64,000 nt of DNA from Clostridium thailandense (GTDB lineage Bacteria > Bacillota > Clostridia > Clostridiales > Clostridiaceae), in NCBI RefSeq assembly GCF_019207025.1, contig NZ_JAEEGC010000014.1, forward strand, positions 31,701 to 95,700, written 5' to 3'. A program made the position numbers and the translations under genes. The notes below the pieces were generated by a model, which was not told where the DNA came from, made no database searches, and worked only from the letters and a program-made list of their open reading frames with translations. Numbering within the stretch: position 1 is the stretch's first letter; the number at the start of each line of letters is the position of its first letter. Below are positions 38,383 to 48,133 of this stretch, piece by piece.

Positions 38383-40425
38383 TTGGATATATATAATGAT
38401 ATAGCTTGTTTAAAAGGCGTAGGTCCTAAGACTACAGATATATTGAAAAAATGTTGTGTTTTTAATATTTTGGATTTGCTTTTATATTTTCCACGAGATT
38501 ATGATGTGATATCATCCTGTGGGTCATTATCGGATGAAAAGAATGTAGGAAAGGTTATAATTAACTGCAGGGTTATAAAGATAGACAAAGATGTTAGAAC
38601 AAAAAATGGTAAAGTAATTTCTACAGTGGTTTTTGACGATGGCAGTAGTTTATTTAAAGGAAAATGGTTTAATCAGCCTTATATGAAAAATTATTTTAAG
38701 GTTAATTGTGATTATACTATAATGGGAAAGTTGCAGGAATTTAGAGGGGATACTTCTATTATCAATCCAACGATAGTTAAAGGCAAAGCAAGTATGGAGA
38801 GCAAGGAGAAAATAATTCCTAAATATCCTCTTAAATCTGGAATTACGAATGGTTTAATAATGAAGCTTATAGATCAAGTTTTAAAGGATATTGTTATAGA
38901 AGAAAATCTTCCTGAGTGGATAACCAATAAGTACAAACTTTGCAGTTTAGATAAGGCTGTAAGAGTAATACACAATCCATCTAATTTGGAAGAATTAAAT
39001 CAAGCTAAAAGAAGACTTAAATTTCAGGAGTTATTTACGTATTCCTTAAAGATACTAATGCTTAAAGCCTATTTTAATAATAATAAAAAAGGGATAGCTT
39101 TTAAAATAAATAATGAACTAAAGGAACTAAAGGATAGGTTGCCCTATGCATTGACAAACGCACAAAATAGAGTTATACGAGAAATTTTAATTGATCAGAA
39201 AAAAGAAAATCCTATGAATAGGTTAGTTCAAGGAGATGTAGGTAGTGGTAAAACTATTGTAGCACTAATAGCTGCCTTTAATGTAATTAAAAATGGTTAT
39301 CAGGCTGTTATAATGGCTCCCACAGAAATATTAGCAAATCAGCATTACTTAGAAGCGGAGCGATTATTTAGTGATTTTAATGTTAAAGTAAAGTTGTTGT
39401 GTGGAAGCACCACTCAGAAGAATAAAGAGCAAATTAAAGAAGACCTAAGAGAAGGAAATATAGATTTAATAATAGGAACTCATGCTCTCATTGAAGATAA
39501 TGTTGAATTCAAGAATATTGGAATAGTAGTTACTGATGAGCAGCATAGATTTGGGGTAATGCAAAGAAGCAAATTGACTAATAAAGGTAAAAATTTAGAT
39601 ACTTTAGTTATGACTGCTACACCAATACCTAGAACATTAAGCTTGTATCTTTATGGAGATTTAGATGTATCCATAATTGATGAACTTCCACCGGGAAGGC
39701 AAAAAATAGAAACACATTACATAAAGGAAGACTTAAAATACAAAGCTTATAACTTTGCTGTGGAAGAAATAAAGAAAGGCAGACAGGTGTACGTAGTTTG
39801 TCCTTTAGTAGAAGAAAACGAGGAATTAGACTTGAGTTCTGTAGAAAATCTATATAATGAGTTAAAGTCAGAGTATTTCATGGATATTCCTGTTGATATA
39901 CTTCATGGAAAAATGCCACCGAAAGCTAAAGATGAAATTATGAGCAGGTTTAAAGATGGTGAAACTAAAGTTATAATATCTACTACAGTTATTGAAGTAG
40001 GAATAAATGTTCCCAATGCGACTTTAATGATAATAGAAAATGCAGAACGATTTGGACTTGCTCAATTACACCAATTAAGAGGAAGAGTTGGAAGAGGAAA
40101 GCATAAATCTTACTGTATACTAGTAGCTAATATTAAAAATGATATTATAAGAAAAAGAATGGAAATAATGAAAAGTAGCAATGATGGATTCTTTATTGCA
40201 GAACAGGATTTGAAAATAAGGGGTGCGGGAGAGATATTTGGGTTTAGACAGCACGGAGAAGGTGGACTTATACTTTCAGATGTAGTAGAAGATATAGGAA
40301 TATTAAAAGCAGCTAATCTAGAAGCTAAAAAACTCATAGAAAGCAATAGCGAAATAGATATAAAGATTAAAAATGAAATTTTTAGAAAGATAGAACAAAA
40401 TTCAAAATTTATATGCTTTAATTAA
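38383..40425 (+). CDS. recG: ATP-dependent DNA helicase RecG
   Basis: Branch-migrating helicase for stalled forks and recombination; about 680 residues. N-terminal wedge domain (DIACLKGVGPKTTDIL, LLYFPRDYDV), Walker A RLVQGDVGSGKTIVAL, DEQHRFG box, and motifs TATPIPRTL, ATLMIIENAERFGLAQLHQLRGRVGRG. The TTG at 38383 is preferred: GGAGTGAG (38371-38378) precedes it and the protein then starts like other RecG; the ATG at 38359 lacks a ribosome site. Confidence 0.96.
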   Translation: MDIYNDIACLKGVGPKTTDILKKCCVFNILDLLLYFPRDYDVISSCGSLSDEKNVGKVIINCRVIKIDKDVRTKNGKVISTVVFDDGSSLFKGKWFNQPYMKNYFKVNCDYTIMGKLQEFRGDTSIINPTIVKGKASMESKEKIIPKYPLKSGITNGLIMKLIDQVLKDIVIEENLPEWITNKYKLCSLDKAVRVIHNPSNLEELNQAKRRLKFQELFTYSLKILMLKAYFNNNKKGIAFKINNELKELKDRLPYALTNAQNRVIREILIDQKKENPMNRLVQGDVGSGKTIVALIAAFNVIKNGYQAVIMAPTEILANQHYLEAERLFSDFNVKVKLLCGSTTQKNKEQIKEDLREGNIDLIIGTHALIEDNVEFKNIGIVVTDEQHRFGVMQRSKLTNKGKNLDTLVMTATPIPRTLSLYLYGDLDVSIIDELPPGRQKIETHYIKEDLKYKAYNFAVEEIKKGRQVYVVCPLVEENEELDLSSVENLYNELKSEYFMDIPVDILHGKMPPKAKDEIMSRFKDGETKVIISTTVIEVGINVPNATLMIIENAERFGLAQLHQLRGRVGRGKHKSYCILVANIKNDIIRKRMEIMKSSNDGFFIAEQDLKIRGAGEIFGFRQHGEGGLILSDVVEDIGILKAANLEAKKLIESNSEIDIKIKNEIFRKIEQNSKFICFN

Positions 40426-40587
40426 AATGTGTTAAATTCACTTTTTAATACAATTATAGAGATCTAGTATAATAGCATTTAGTTATTGGATAAAATAGTT
40501 TTGTATAATAGAGTCATATATGCTAAAATATTATAGTAAAATGACAATAATTACAGAAACAACAAGGAAACATTAGGAGGATAAGTT

Positions 40588-41148
40588 ATGAGAATTATTG
40601 CAGGTCTTGCTAGAGGAAGAAAGCTTATGTCACCAATTGGCATGGATACTACTAGACCTACTTTGGATAGAATTAAAGAATCTATGTTTAATATTATACA
40701 AAATAGAGTTTATGGAGCTACAGTAGTAGATGTATTTTCAGGTACTGGAAGTTTAGGGTTAGAAGCTGCAAGCAGAGGGGCTAAAGAATGTTATCTAGTT
40801 GATAGAGATAAAACAACATTTTCATTTCTTCAAAAAAATGTAGAAAATTTAAAGTTTGGAGAAATTTGTAAGTGCTTTAATATGGATTCCTATAAAGCTT
40901 TAGAGGAGTTTGCAAAAAGAAAAATAGTTTTTGATTTGATTTTTATAGATCCACCTTATTTAAAAAACTTAATCCCACCAGCAGTAGAAATTATAGAAAA
41001 AGAAGGCTTGTTAGAAAAAGATGGACTTATAGTAACTAAAATTGATAGCCAAGAGGATTTGTACCAAGGGACAGAGAATATTACTCTTGTAGATCATAGA
41101 AAATACGGTAATACAACTGTATGTTTTTACAGGTATAGGGAGGACTAA
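40588..41148 (+). CDS. rsmD: 16S rRNA (guanine-966-N2) methyltransferase RsmD
   Basis: SAM-dependent methyltransferase (186 residues). N-terminal [32 protein letters not shown] motif [20 protein letters not shown] and catalytic IFIDPPY. AGGAGG before the ATG. Followed after 5 nt by coaD, a widespread pairing. Confidence 0.97.
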   Translation: MRIIAGLARGRKLMSPIGMDTTRPTLDRIKESMFNIIQNRVYGATVVDVFSGTGSLGLEAASRGAKECYLVDRDKTTFSFLQKNVENLKFGEICKCFNMDSYKALEEFAKRKIVFDLIFIDPPYLKNLIPPAVEIIEKEGLLEKDGLIVTKIDSQEDLYQGTENITLVDHRKYGNTTVCFYRYRED

Positions 41149-41153
41149 CAGCC

Positions 41154-41636
41154 ATGAAAACAGCAGTTTATCCAGGAAGTTTTGACCCGGTGACTAATGG
41201 ACACTTAGATATAATAAGAAGGTCTGCTAAGGTATTTGATGAGGTAATAGTAGGCGTGCTTGTAAATCCACAAAAAGAAGGCCTTTTTGATATTGGAGAG
41301 AGAGTCAAACTAATTCAGAGGGTAGTAAAAGAAATTCCAAATGTAAAAGTAGAAAGCTTCAGTGGACTTTTGATTCATTTTATGAAAAACAAAGATGCGA
41401 AGGTTATAATAAAAGGTCTTCGTGCCGTATCAGATTTTGAATATGAATTTCAAATGTCACTTATGAACAATAAGTTAGATCCAAATATAGAAACTGTGTT
41501 TATGATGACAAGTGCTAAAACCTCTTTTTTAAGTTCCTCATCTGTAAAACAGGTAGCTATGTTTGGAGGATGTATTAAGGACTTGGTTCCTGATGAAATA
41601 ATACCTGATGTTATGAAAAAGGTTAATCGCCTTTAG
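41154..41636 (+). CDS. coaD: Phosphopantetheine adenylyltransferase
   Basis: Penultimate enzyme of coenzyme A synthesis, 160 residues. Nucleotidyltransferase motif [18 protein letters not shown] (T/HxGH), [15 protein letters not shown] and the C-terminal SSSSVKQVA. Just downstream of rsmD. The earlier CoA enzyme coaBC is elsewhere in the window. Confidence 0.98.
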   Translation: MKTAVYPGSFDPVTNGHLDIIRRSAKVFDEVIVGVLVNPQKEGLFDIGERVKLIQRVVKEIPNVKVESFSGLLIHFMKNKDAKVIIKGLRAVSDFEYEFQMSLMNNKLDPNIETVFMMTSAKTSFLSSSSVKQVAMFGGCIKDLVPDEIIPDVMKKVNRL

Positions 41637-41646
41637 GGGGGAGAGT

Positions 41647-42171
41647 ATGGATGTAATAAAATTAATAGAATATCTTCATGAGATAGTTGAAACATCATCA
41701 AAAGTTCCAATGACAGGAAAAGTTATGATGGATAAAAAAGAGACTCTAGAAATAATAGAAAATATAGTACATCACATGCCTGATGAACTAAAGAAGGCTC
41801 AATGGGTTATTGAAGAAAAAGAGCGAATATTAACTGAAGCAATACAGGAAGCAGAAAACTTAAAAAAGGAAAACTTAAATATACTAAAAAAGCAAATTGA
41901 AAACCATGATATTACTCGAGAAGCAAATATAAGAGCAGAAGAAATAATAGCTTCTGCTCAAAGAAGTGCAAAGTCAATAAGATTAGGTGCGAGAGATTAT
42001 GCCAAAGAAATACTAAGTGGGCTAGATGCAGAACTTACCAATAAGAAGAACCAGCTTCTTGAAAATTTAAAGGGTGATTTAGAAAAATTTGTACTAGATT
42101 TAGAACGTAATATTAATTTACAAACTAACGAAATTAAAAATAATATAAAAGAACTAAGAGATATGAAATAA
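41647..42171 (+). CDS. Coiled-coil protein of unknown function (174 aa)
   Basis: 174-residue acidic/basic helical protein with no membrane segment. From residue ~50 on it is almost all predicted coiled coil, with alternating Glu, Lys, Ile and Leu and an Ala-rich stretch (REANIRAEEIIASAQRSA) resembling V/F-type ATP synthase stalk subunits; similar clostridial genes after coaD are often just labelled ATPase, but no nucleotide-binding motif is seen. GGGGGGAGAG precedes the ATG. Its 3' end overlaps convergent ylbJ by 18 nt. Confidence 0.75.
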   Translation: MDVIKLIEYLHEIVETSSKVPMTGKVMMDKKETLEIIENIVHHMPDELKKAQWVIEEKERILTEAIQEAENLKKENLNILKKQIENHDITREANIRAEEIIASAQRSAKSIRLGARDYAKEILSGLDAELTNKKNQLLENLKGDLEKFVLDLERNINLQTNEIKNNIKELRDMK

Positions 42172-43335
42172 CCTCTTCAATTTAAAAGTAATCCAAGGAA
42201 GAAGTAAAGTTAATATTAGTATTAATAAAAGTGTGGATAACTCATTTATAGTGATGCTTTTGGTAAAATATTTGTGTATAAAAGTTTGTCTCGAAAAATT
42301 AAATAGATTGTTTTCGTACATAGCCACACTGAGTATGGAACAGACGGAGCCTTGGAGTATTTTTCTCAAGGCATATTTTTTCATTGATATATCAAATTTA
42401 TATGTAAAGGAGTAAACCTGAAACATAATAGATAGACCGCTGAAGGTAAAAAGAAAGCTTACAAGGGCTATTTTCCAAGTCATAGAGGCACTAGAAGAAG
42501 AAACTAAACTGCAGCCATTAGTCATTTCAATTATTCCTAGAGTACATCCTTCAACTATATCCTTTGATATATGGAGTAAGTTTGATATTTGATAAATAAA
42601 TGAATTAAATACATGGTTAAACTTTAATATGTTATTAACTACAGAAAAAAGGGTTACAAATCCGCCTATAGATAGACAAGTTTTTATTGAATTTTCAATA
42701 CTAGATTTAAGAACATCTCCTATATTTGAATCCTCATATATGTGCTTTTCTTCATAATTACGCTTTTTAGCAATATCAGTTCTAACAGGAAGCAGAATTC
42801 CCATTATCAAACAAGAAAGTAAATTGGATAATAATAAGATATAACCTATATAGGAACTTCCAAGCATGGATATACCAACAGAGCCAAGCATAAATAAAGG
42901 GCTTGCATTTGAGGCTATGTTAAGAAGTCTTTCGCAGGTTTTTATGTCTATGATATTTTTTTTATATAAGTCACAAGCATATTTGGCTCCAAGTGGATAG
43001 CCGCATAGTATGCTAACTATCAACACAAAATTGCAGTTTTTAGGAAGTCTGAGAGGTTTGCATATAATGCTGCCTAAGGCTTTTGAGTATATGTAAACAC
43101 CATCGTAAGACATCATTATATTTGAAACGACTAAAAAAGAAAAAAGCGAAGGAAATACTTTGTAAAAAAACAAAAATACACCAGATATAACACCGTCAAT
43201 ACATATTTTTGGTGCCGATATAATTTGTATTATTAGCAAAGAGCAAATAATGGTTATAAAAATGCTTTTATTTTTCAACAAGTATGCTAATAATATAAGG
43301 GCTAATAAAACTATTACATAAAATAAAATTATCAA
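42154..43335 (-). CDS. ylbJ: Sporulation integral membrane protein YlbJ
   Basis: Polytopic membrane protein (393 residues, about eight or more helices) of the YlbJ family, needed for spore cortex formation in Bacillus. Nucleoside-recognition (Gate) domain features: FKVFPSLFSFLVVSNIM-like segment and CGYPLGAKYACDLYKK. It follows tmcAL on the minus strand as ylbM/ylbJ neighbours do in related genomes. Its ribosome site AGGTGAT is part of a 12-nt inverted repeat with the end of tmcAL. Confidence 0.9.
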   Translation of the reverse strand: MIILFYVIVLLALILLAYLLKNKSIFITIICSLLIIQIISAPKICIDGVISGVFLFFYKVFPSLFSFLVVSNIMMSYDGVYIYSKALGSIICKPLRLPKNCNFVLIVSILCGYPLGAKYACDLYKKNIIDIKTCERLLNIASNASPLFMLGSVGISMLGSSYIGYILLLSNLLSCLIMGILLPVRTDIAKKRNYEEKHIYEDSNIGDVLKSSIENSIKTCLSIGGFVTLFSVVNNILKFNHVFNSFIYQISNLLHISKDIVEGCTLGIIEMTNGCSLVSSSSASMTWKIALVSFLFTFSGLSIMFQVYSFTYKFDISMKKYALRKILQGSVCSILSVAMYENNLFNFSRQTFIHKYFTKSITINELSTLLLILILTLLLPWITFKLKRLFHIS

Positions 43336-43340
43336 ATTGT

Positions 43341-43455
43341 AATCACCTACTTCTTACACTTAATTATAAATTTATTTAATTATATTTAGATTTTTAACTT
43401 CTTATTCTAATTTTTGTTATAAAAATATTTTGCTGATATGTATAAGTAGGTGATT
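43341..43455 (-). promoter_or_regulatory. 12-nt inverted repeat covering the ylbJ ribosome site
   Basis: AATCACCTACTT (43341-43352) and AAGTAGGTGATT (43444-43455) are perfect complements 91 nt apart. On the minus strand the downstream copy contains the AGGTGAT ribosome site of ylbJ, and the upstream copy begins 4 nt after the tmcAL stop. Confidence 0.55.
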
Positions 43456-43459
43456 ATGC

Positions 43460-44683
43460 CTATAATATAATAGGCCTTGTTAAATAATCAGAATTATAAT
43501 TTATATTTCTATTTATAAGGCTATAAGTTCTTGTCCCTTGAATGTCTAAAGAAAGAGTTTTGTTTAATTCTTTAGGAATTTTAGTGTATATAGGAGTAGA
43601 GCAGGTTTTCTTAATGGTCTTAAGCAGTTCCAAGCCTTTATTATTAAAACCTAAAATTCTGACATATGGACAGGATAACTTTCTTAATTCACAAATATTG
43701 AAATTTTCAAAACCAACAAAAAATTGACATAAAATCCTGCTGATACGAGAATAAGTGTATCTTTTAGTTTTTATAGAATTGATAAGATTCTCATAGTTTT
43801 CAGCATTTTCTAGATATTTATATATTCTATTATGAATACCCTCAGATACATCTGGGAGATTTTCGATTGTTTCTTTATATAATGTATATTTATATCTAAG
43901 ATATGGAAGCATCAAATCTTCTGAGGGGAAGACAGAGTTATTTTTAAATTGTTGCAGAAGTAAATTATAGGCATTTGATGGTATATAATTTTCAATGCCA
44001 CTGATATTTTTTGTATCTTTTATGAATTTTCTTATAGAAGAAGCGCTAGAAAATTCACCTTCAAAAATTGAGCTGTTGTAGCAACTTCCATGTCTTTGGA
44101 TTGAAAAAGGAAGTATAGTGCTTTTCAATCTTATAAGATTTTTACAATATTCTATTCCTAAAATATTATTGGGTGAAGAAATTATTTCTTCTAAATTAAA
44201 ATCTGATAAATTTTCAACATTATACTTGTTGATAAACTCTATCAAAGCCTTACTTCGAGCACTAGGATAAGCTAATCCTAGTTGGAGCTTTTCTTTTAGT
44301 ATATCTTTGTACTCTTTAGATTCTTCTGATAATATTTTAGATATATTATATAGAATCTTGGGATCTCCATATTCACTACCAAAACATAGATTATTAACTA
44401 TTCCTAAATTGTTTAAAATGCTTACTGCTCCCAAAGCAAAAAATTCGGCAGAGGATAAGCTGTATATAAGTGGAAGTTCTATTACTAAATCCACGCCATT
44501 CATTAAAGCGGTTTTGGCCCTAGTCCATTTATCAACAATTGCTGGGGCTCCTCGTTGAACAAAATTACCACTCATTACAGCAATAATATGAGAACATTTT
44601 GTGATTTCTTTAGTTTTATTTATATGATATAAATGCCCTTTATGGAAGGGATTATATTCAACTATAATGCCAGTTACATTCAA
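43460..44683 (-). CDS. tmcAL: tRNA(Met) cytidine acetate ligase TmcAL (YlbM)
   Basis: ATP-dependent enzyme that acetylates C34 of elongator tRNA-Met using acetate; 407 residues. N-terminal nucleotidyltransferase motif GIIVEYNPFHKGHLYHI, with AVMSGNFVQRGAPAIVDKW and ASSIRKFI. AGGAGG precedes the start on the minus strand. It is divergent from pta, an acetate-metabolism gene. Confidence 0.94.
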   Translation of the reverse strand: MNVTGIIVEYNPFHKGHLYHINKTKEITKCSHIIAVMSGNFVQRGAPAIVDKWTRAKTALMNGVDLVIELPLIYSLSSAEFFALGAVSILNNLGIVNNLCFGSEYGDPKILYNISKILSEESKEYKDILKEKLQLGLAYPSARSKALIEFINKYNVENLSDFNLEEIISSPNNILGIEYCKNLIRLKSTILPFSIQRHGSCYNSSIFEGEFSSASSIRKFIKDTKNISGIENYIPSNAYNLLLQQFKNNSVFPSEDLMLPYLRYKYTLYKETIENLPDVSEGIHNRIYKYLENAENYENLINSIKTKRYTYSRISRILCQFFVGFENFNICELRKLSCPYVRILGFNNKGLELLKTIKKTCSTPIYTKIPKELNKTLSLDIQGTRTYSLINRNINYNSDYLTRPIIL

Positions 44684-44717
44684 AGGTAATTCCTCCTAAA
44701 TTAACAAATTATAAATA

Positions 44718-44746
44718 ATTATATTTATTTTTGTTTTAATTGGCAA
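44718..44746 (-). promoter_or_regulatory. Sigma-A type promoter of tmcAL-ylbJ
   Basis: On the minus strand TTGCCA (44746-44741), 17-bp spacer, TATAAT (44723-44718), 35 nt before the tmcAL start. Confidence 0.7.
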
Positions 44747-44840
44747 GTTGCAATTTATTGAATATTAATTAAAGTCTTTGATATAGAAATTGAGAAATAA
44801 AAAATTTTCAATAAAAAATTTAAAATTTACATTTTTTTTA

Positions 44841-44870
44841 TTGAAAAATACCTTAAAAAAGGATTATAGT
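44841..44870 (+). promoter_or_regulatory. Sigma-A type promoter of pta-ackA
   Basis: TTGAAA (44841-44846), 18-bp spacer, TATAGT (44865-44870), 61 nt before pta. Confidence 0.55.
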
Positions 44871-44931
44871 ATAAGTGTATGCAATTTTAACTCATTTTAT
44901 ATTTATTTTTATTTTGGAGGGAGAGTAGAAG

Positions 44932-45939
44932 ATGTCAAAATTAATAGAAAAAGTTTGGGCAAAAGCTCAGGCAGATAAAAAAACAATTGTTTTACCAGAA
45001 GGTGAAGAAGAAAGAACTCTTCAAGCATGTGGCAAAATAATGGAAAATGGACTTGCAAATCTTATTCTAGTTGGATCAGAAAAGGCAATTAGAGAAAAGG
45101 CTGCAGGTTTGGGGGTAAGTTTGGAAGGTGTTACAGTACTTGATCCAGAGACTTCAGATAAAACAACAGTGTATGCTAACGAATTTTATGAATTAAGAAA
45201 GAAAAAAGGAATGACTCTAGAGAAAGCAGACAAAGTTGTAAGAGATCCGCTATATTTTGCAACAATGATGGTTAAATTGGGTCATGCTGACGGATTAGTT
45301 TCAGGAGCAATACATACTACAGGAGATTTATTAAGACCAGGACTTCAAATTGTTAAAACTGCACCTGGAATATCAGTAGTTTCAAGTACATTTGTAATGG
45401 AAGTACCTAACTGTCAATATGGTGAAAATGGATTGCTTCTTTTTGCAGATTGTGCAGTAAACCCATGTCCAACTGCTGAGGAATTAGCATCAATTGCTAT
45501 AAGTACAGCTGAAACTGCAAAAACTCTTTGTGGAATGGAACCAAGAGTTGCGATGTTATCATTCTCAACTATGGGTAGCGCACAACATGATTTAGTAGAT
45601 AAGGTTAAAAAAGCTACTGAATTAGCTAAAGAAATGAGACCAGATCTAGATATAGATGGAGAATTACAATTAGATGCTGCTATAGTTAAGAAAGTAGCTG
45701 ATCTAAAAGCTCCAGATAGCAAAGTTGCAGGAAAAGCAAATGTTTTAGTATTCCCAGATTTACAAGCAGGTAACATAGGATATAAATTAGTTCAAAGATT
45801 TGCGGGAGCCGAGGCTATAGGACCTATATGCCAAGGATTTGCTAAACCTATAAACGATTTATCAAGAGGATGTAGTTCAGATGATATAGTTAATGTTGTA
45901 GCTATAACTGCACTTCAAGCACAGGACGCATCAAAATAG
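44932..45939 (+). CDS. pta: Phosphate acetyltransferase
   Basis: Converts acetyl-CoA and phosphate to acetyl phosphate, first step of acetate formation. 335 residues, the short class lacking an N-terminal P-loop domain. Family segments: VLPEGEEERTLQA, DGLVSGAIHTTGDLLRPGLQIVKT and MLSFSTMGSAQHDLVDKV. GGAGGGAG precedes the ATG. Followed by ackA after 61 nt. Confidence 0.98.
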   Translation: MSKLIEKVWAKAQADKKTIVLPEGEEERTLQACGKIMENGLANLILVGSEKAIREKAAGLGVSLEGVTVLDPETSDKTTVYANEFYELRKKKGMTLEKADKVVRDPLYFATMMVKLGHADGLVSGAIHTTGDLLRPGLQIVKTAPGISVVSSTFVMEVPNCQYGENGLLLFADCAVNPCPTAEELASIAISTAETAKTLCGMEPRVAMLSFSTMGSAQHDLVDKVKKATELAKEMRPDLDIDGELQLDAAIVKKVADLKAPDSKVAGKANVLVFPDLQAGNIGYKLVQRFAGAEAIGPICQGFAKPINDLSRGCSSDDIVNVVAITALQAQDASK

Positions 45940-46000
45940 TAGATAATTAAAGTTTTCCTAAATAAATTAAAGTATAATTTAATCCGGAGGGAGAATAACA

Positions 46001-47200
46001 ATGAAAGTATTAGTAATAAACTGTGGAAGTTCATCTTTAAAATATCAATTAATGAATATGGAAGATGAAAAAGTGTTAGCAAAAGGTCTTGTAGAAAGAA
46101 TAGGAATTGAAGGTTCAATTTTAACTCAAAAAGTTAATGATGAGAAATATGTAATAGAACAACCAATGAAAGATCATAAAGTAGCTATAGGATTAGTGCT
46201 TGATGCTCTTGTTGACAAAGAACATGGTGTAATAGGAAGCATGGCAGAAATATCAGCAGTTGGACATAGAGTTGTTCATGGTGGAGAAAAATATGCTGGA
46301 TCAGTATTAATAGATGGAAAAGTTATGGAAGCTTTAGAAGAGTGTGTTAAATTAGCTCCATTACACAATCCGCCAAATATAATTGGAATAAATGCTTGTA
46401 AAGAATTAATGCCATCTACACCAATGGTTGCAGTATTTGATACAGCATTCCATCAAACTTTACCAGAAGAAGCATTCATGTATGCATTACCATATGAATT
46501 ATATACTAAGTATGGAATAAGAAAGTATGGCTTCCATGGTACTTCACATAGATTCGTTTCAATGACAGCAGCTGAACTTATGGGTAAGAAAATAGAAGAT
46601 TTAAAAATTATAACTTGCCACTTAGGAAATGGTGCTAGCTTATCTGCAGTAAAAGGTGGAAAATCGGTAGATACTACAATGGGATTTACTCCACTTGCAG
46701 GTGTAGTTATGGGAACTAGATGTGGAGATATAGATCCAGCTATAGTGCCTTTCTTAGAAAAAGAAGCTGGAATGAGCACTTCAGAAGTAGATACTCTAAT
46801 GAATAAAAAATCAGGTGTTCTTGGTGTATCAGGAGTAAGCAGTGACTTCAGAGATATAGAAGGTGCTGCAAAAGAAGGAAATAAGAGAGCTAAGCTTGCT
46901 TTAGACGTATTCCACTATAGAGTAAGAACTTCTATAGGGGCATATGCTGCAGCTCTTAATGGAGTAGATTGTATAGTATTTACTGCAGGGCTTGGAGAAA
47001 ATTCAATAACAAGCAGAGCCGCAATTTGTGATGGATTACAATATTTAGGAGTTAACATAGATGCAGACAAAAATAATGTTAGAGGTAAGGCTACAGAAAT
47101 AAGTACAGCAGACTCAAAAGTTAAAGTATTTGTTATTCCAACAGATGAAGAACTTATGATAGCTAGAGACACTAAAGAAATAGTCGAAAGCGTAAAATAA
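46001..47200 (+). CDS. ackA: Acetate kinase
   Basis: Makes acetate and ATP from acetyl phosphate; 399 residues. Signatures [16 protein letters not shown] and [20 protein letters not shown], plus [11 protein letters not shown] and FHGTSHRFV with active-site residues. CGGAGGGAG precedes the ATG. Forms the energy-conserving acetate pathway with pta. No hairpin terminator follows, so read-through into yceD-rpmF is possible. Confidence 0.98.
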   Translation: MKVLVINCGSSSLKYQLMNMEDEKVLAKGLVERIGIEGSILTQKVNDEKYVIEQPMKDHKVAIGLVLDALVDKEHGVIGSMAEISAVGHRVVHGGEKYAGSVLIDGKVMEALEECVKLAPLHNPPNIIGINACKELMPSTPMVAVFDTAFHQTLPEEAFMYALPYELYTKYGIRKYGFHGTSHRFVSMTAAELMGKKIEDLKIITCHLGNGASLSAVKGGKSVDTTMGFTPLAGVVMGTRCGDIDPAIVPFLEKEAGMSTSEVDTLMNKKSGVLGVSGVSSDFRDIEGAAKEGNKRAKLALDVFHYRVRTSIGAYAAALNGVDCIVFTAGLGENSITSRAAICDGLQYLGVNIDADKNNVRGKATEISTADSKVKVFVIPTDEELMIARDTKEIVESVK

Positions 47201-47237
47201 TAAAAAATTTCATTATCTGACAAAAAATAAATAAATC

Positions 47238-47266
47238 TTGACTTTTAATGCTCATCTCTATATAAT
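47238..47266 (+). promoter_or_regulatory. Sigma-A type promoter of yceD-rpmF
   Basis: TTGACT (47238-47243), 17-bp spacer, TATAAT (47261-47266). One arm of an 18-nt inverted repeat overlaps the spacer and -10. Confidence 0.75.
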
Positions 47267-47297
47267 AAATTGTGGCTAATATATAGAGGTGAGCATT
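47247..47297 (+). promoter_or_regulatory. 18-nt inverted repeat spanning the yceD promoter and ribosome site
   Basis: AATGCTCATCTCTATATA (47247-47264) is complementary to 47280-47297 at 17 of 18 positions (the other is a G-T pair). The right arm holds GAGGTGAG, the ribosome site, and ends 1 nt before the ATG; the left arm lies across the promoter. Confidence 0.7.
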
Positions 47298-47801
47298 ATG
47301 AAATTGGATATTTCTGATTTGTTAAAAAAAGAAACAGCCAGAAGAGAGATCCATCTAGAACTCAATGAAGAAAGCTATTTTGATGGAAGAGAAACTATTA
47401 AATTTTTGCAGCCGATTAAATTTAATGGTATACTAGATAAAGTAGGGGACGTTATAAATTTAACTGGAACAGTAAATACTTTATTAGAACTTACCTGTTC
47501 GCGATGCATTGAAAAATTTAGTTATGCTGTTGAATTGAATGTTGAAGAAAAATTTACAAATCATGATGGGGTAAATAAAGATGATGATGTCATCTTTATA
47601 GATAGTGATACAATAGATATCACAGAGATTATAGAAAATAATATTATAGTAACTCTGCCAATCAAGAGGCTTTGCAAAGAAGACTGCAAGGGCTTATGCC
47701 AACAATGCGGGACAAATCTAAATTTTTCTGCATGCAATTGTACGAAAGATAACATTGATCCTAGATTGGCAAAACTAAAAGATATGTTTTTGACTGATTA
47801 A
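47298..47801 (+). CDS. yceD: DUF177 (YceD) protein, rpmF-associated
   Basis: DUF177 family protein of 167 residues, linked with 23S rRNA/L32 in bacteria and plants. Two cysteine pairs: LTCSRC near the middle and [16 protein letters not shown] at the C-terminus, the conserved DUF177 motif. ATG 47298 is chosen over GTG 47289 because GAGGTGA (47286-47292) is the ribosome site. Followed by rpmF after 14 nt. Confidence 0.92.
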   Translation: MKLDISDLLKKETARREIHLELNEESYFDGRETIKFLQPIKFNGILDKVGDVINLTGTVNTLLELTCSRCIEKFSYAVELNVEEKFTNHDGVNKDDDVIFIDSDTIDITEIIENNIIVTLPIKRLCKEDCKGLCQQCGTNLNFSACNCTKDNIDPRLAKLKDMFLTD

Positions 47802-47815
47802 GGAGGTGTAGTACT

Positions 47816-47998
47816 GTGGGAAATCCAGCGAGAAGATTTTCAAAAGCTAGAAGAGACTCAAGAAGAGCAGCAAATGTTAAACTAAGCCTACCAGGAATAG
47901 TTGAATGTCCTCAGTGTCATGAAATGAAACTTGCGCATAGAGTATGCAAGAGTTGTGGATATTATAAGGGCAAAGAAGTTGTTTCAACTGAACAATAA
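47816..47998 (+). CDS. rpmF: 50S ribosomal protein L32
   Basis: 60 residues with a basic N-terminus ([17 protein letters not shown]) and a zinc ribbon of Cys31, Cys34, Cys44 and Cys47. Start is GTG at 47816 after AAGGAGGTG. Co-transcribed with yceD, and followed by a terminator rather than running into plsX. Confidence 0.97.
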   Translation: MGNPARRFSKARRDSRRAANVKLSLPGIVECPQCHEMKLAHRVCKSCGYYKGKEVVSTEQ

Positions 47999-48004
47999 TA
48001 AGGA

Positions 48005-48032
48005 AGGAAAGTCTTATGGACTTTCTTTTTTT
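48005..48032 (+). terminator. Intrinsic terminator after rpmF
   Basis: GAAAGTC (48007-48013) with GACTTTC (48019-48025), followed by a T-run. Confidence 0.85.
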
Positions 48033-48133
48033 ATTTATATTGTTTAATGCAATATTCTTTTGGATTAAAGATTATGTTATCATTAGAAATGAAATAAATT
48101 TTTAATAATAATATTAGAGAGGGATGAGCAACT

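Noticed and set aside
42233..42415. 60-codon plus-strand frame within ylbJ
   Set aside because: Shadow of the ylbJ coding region.
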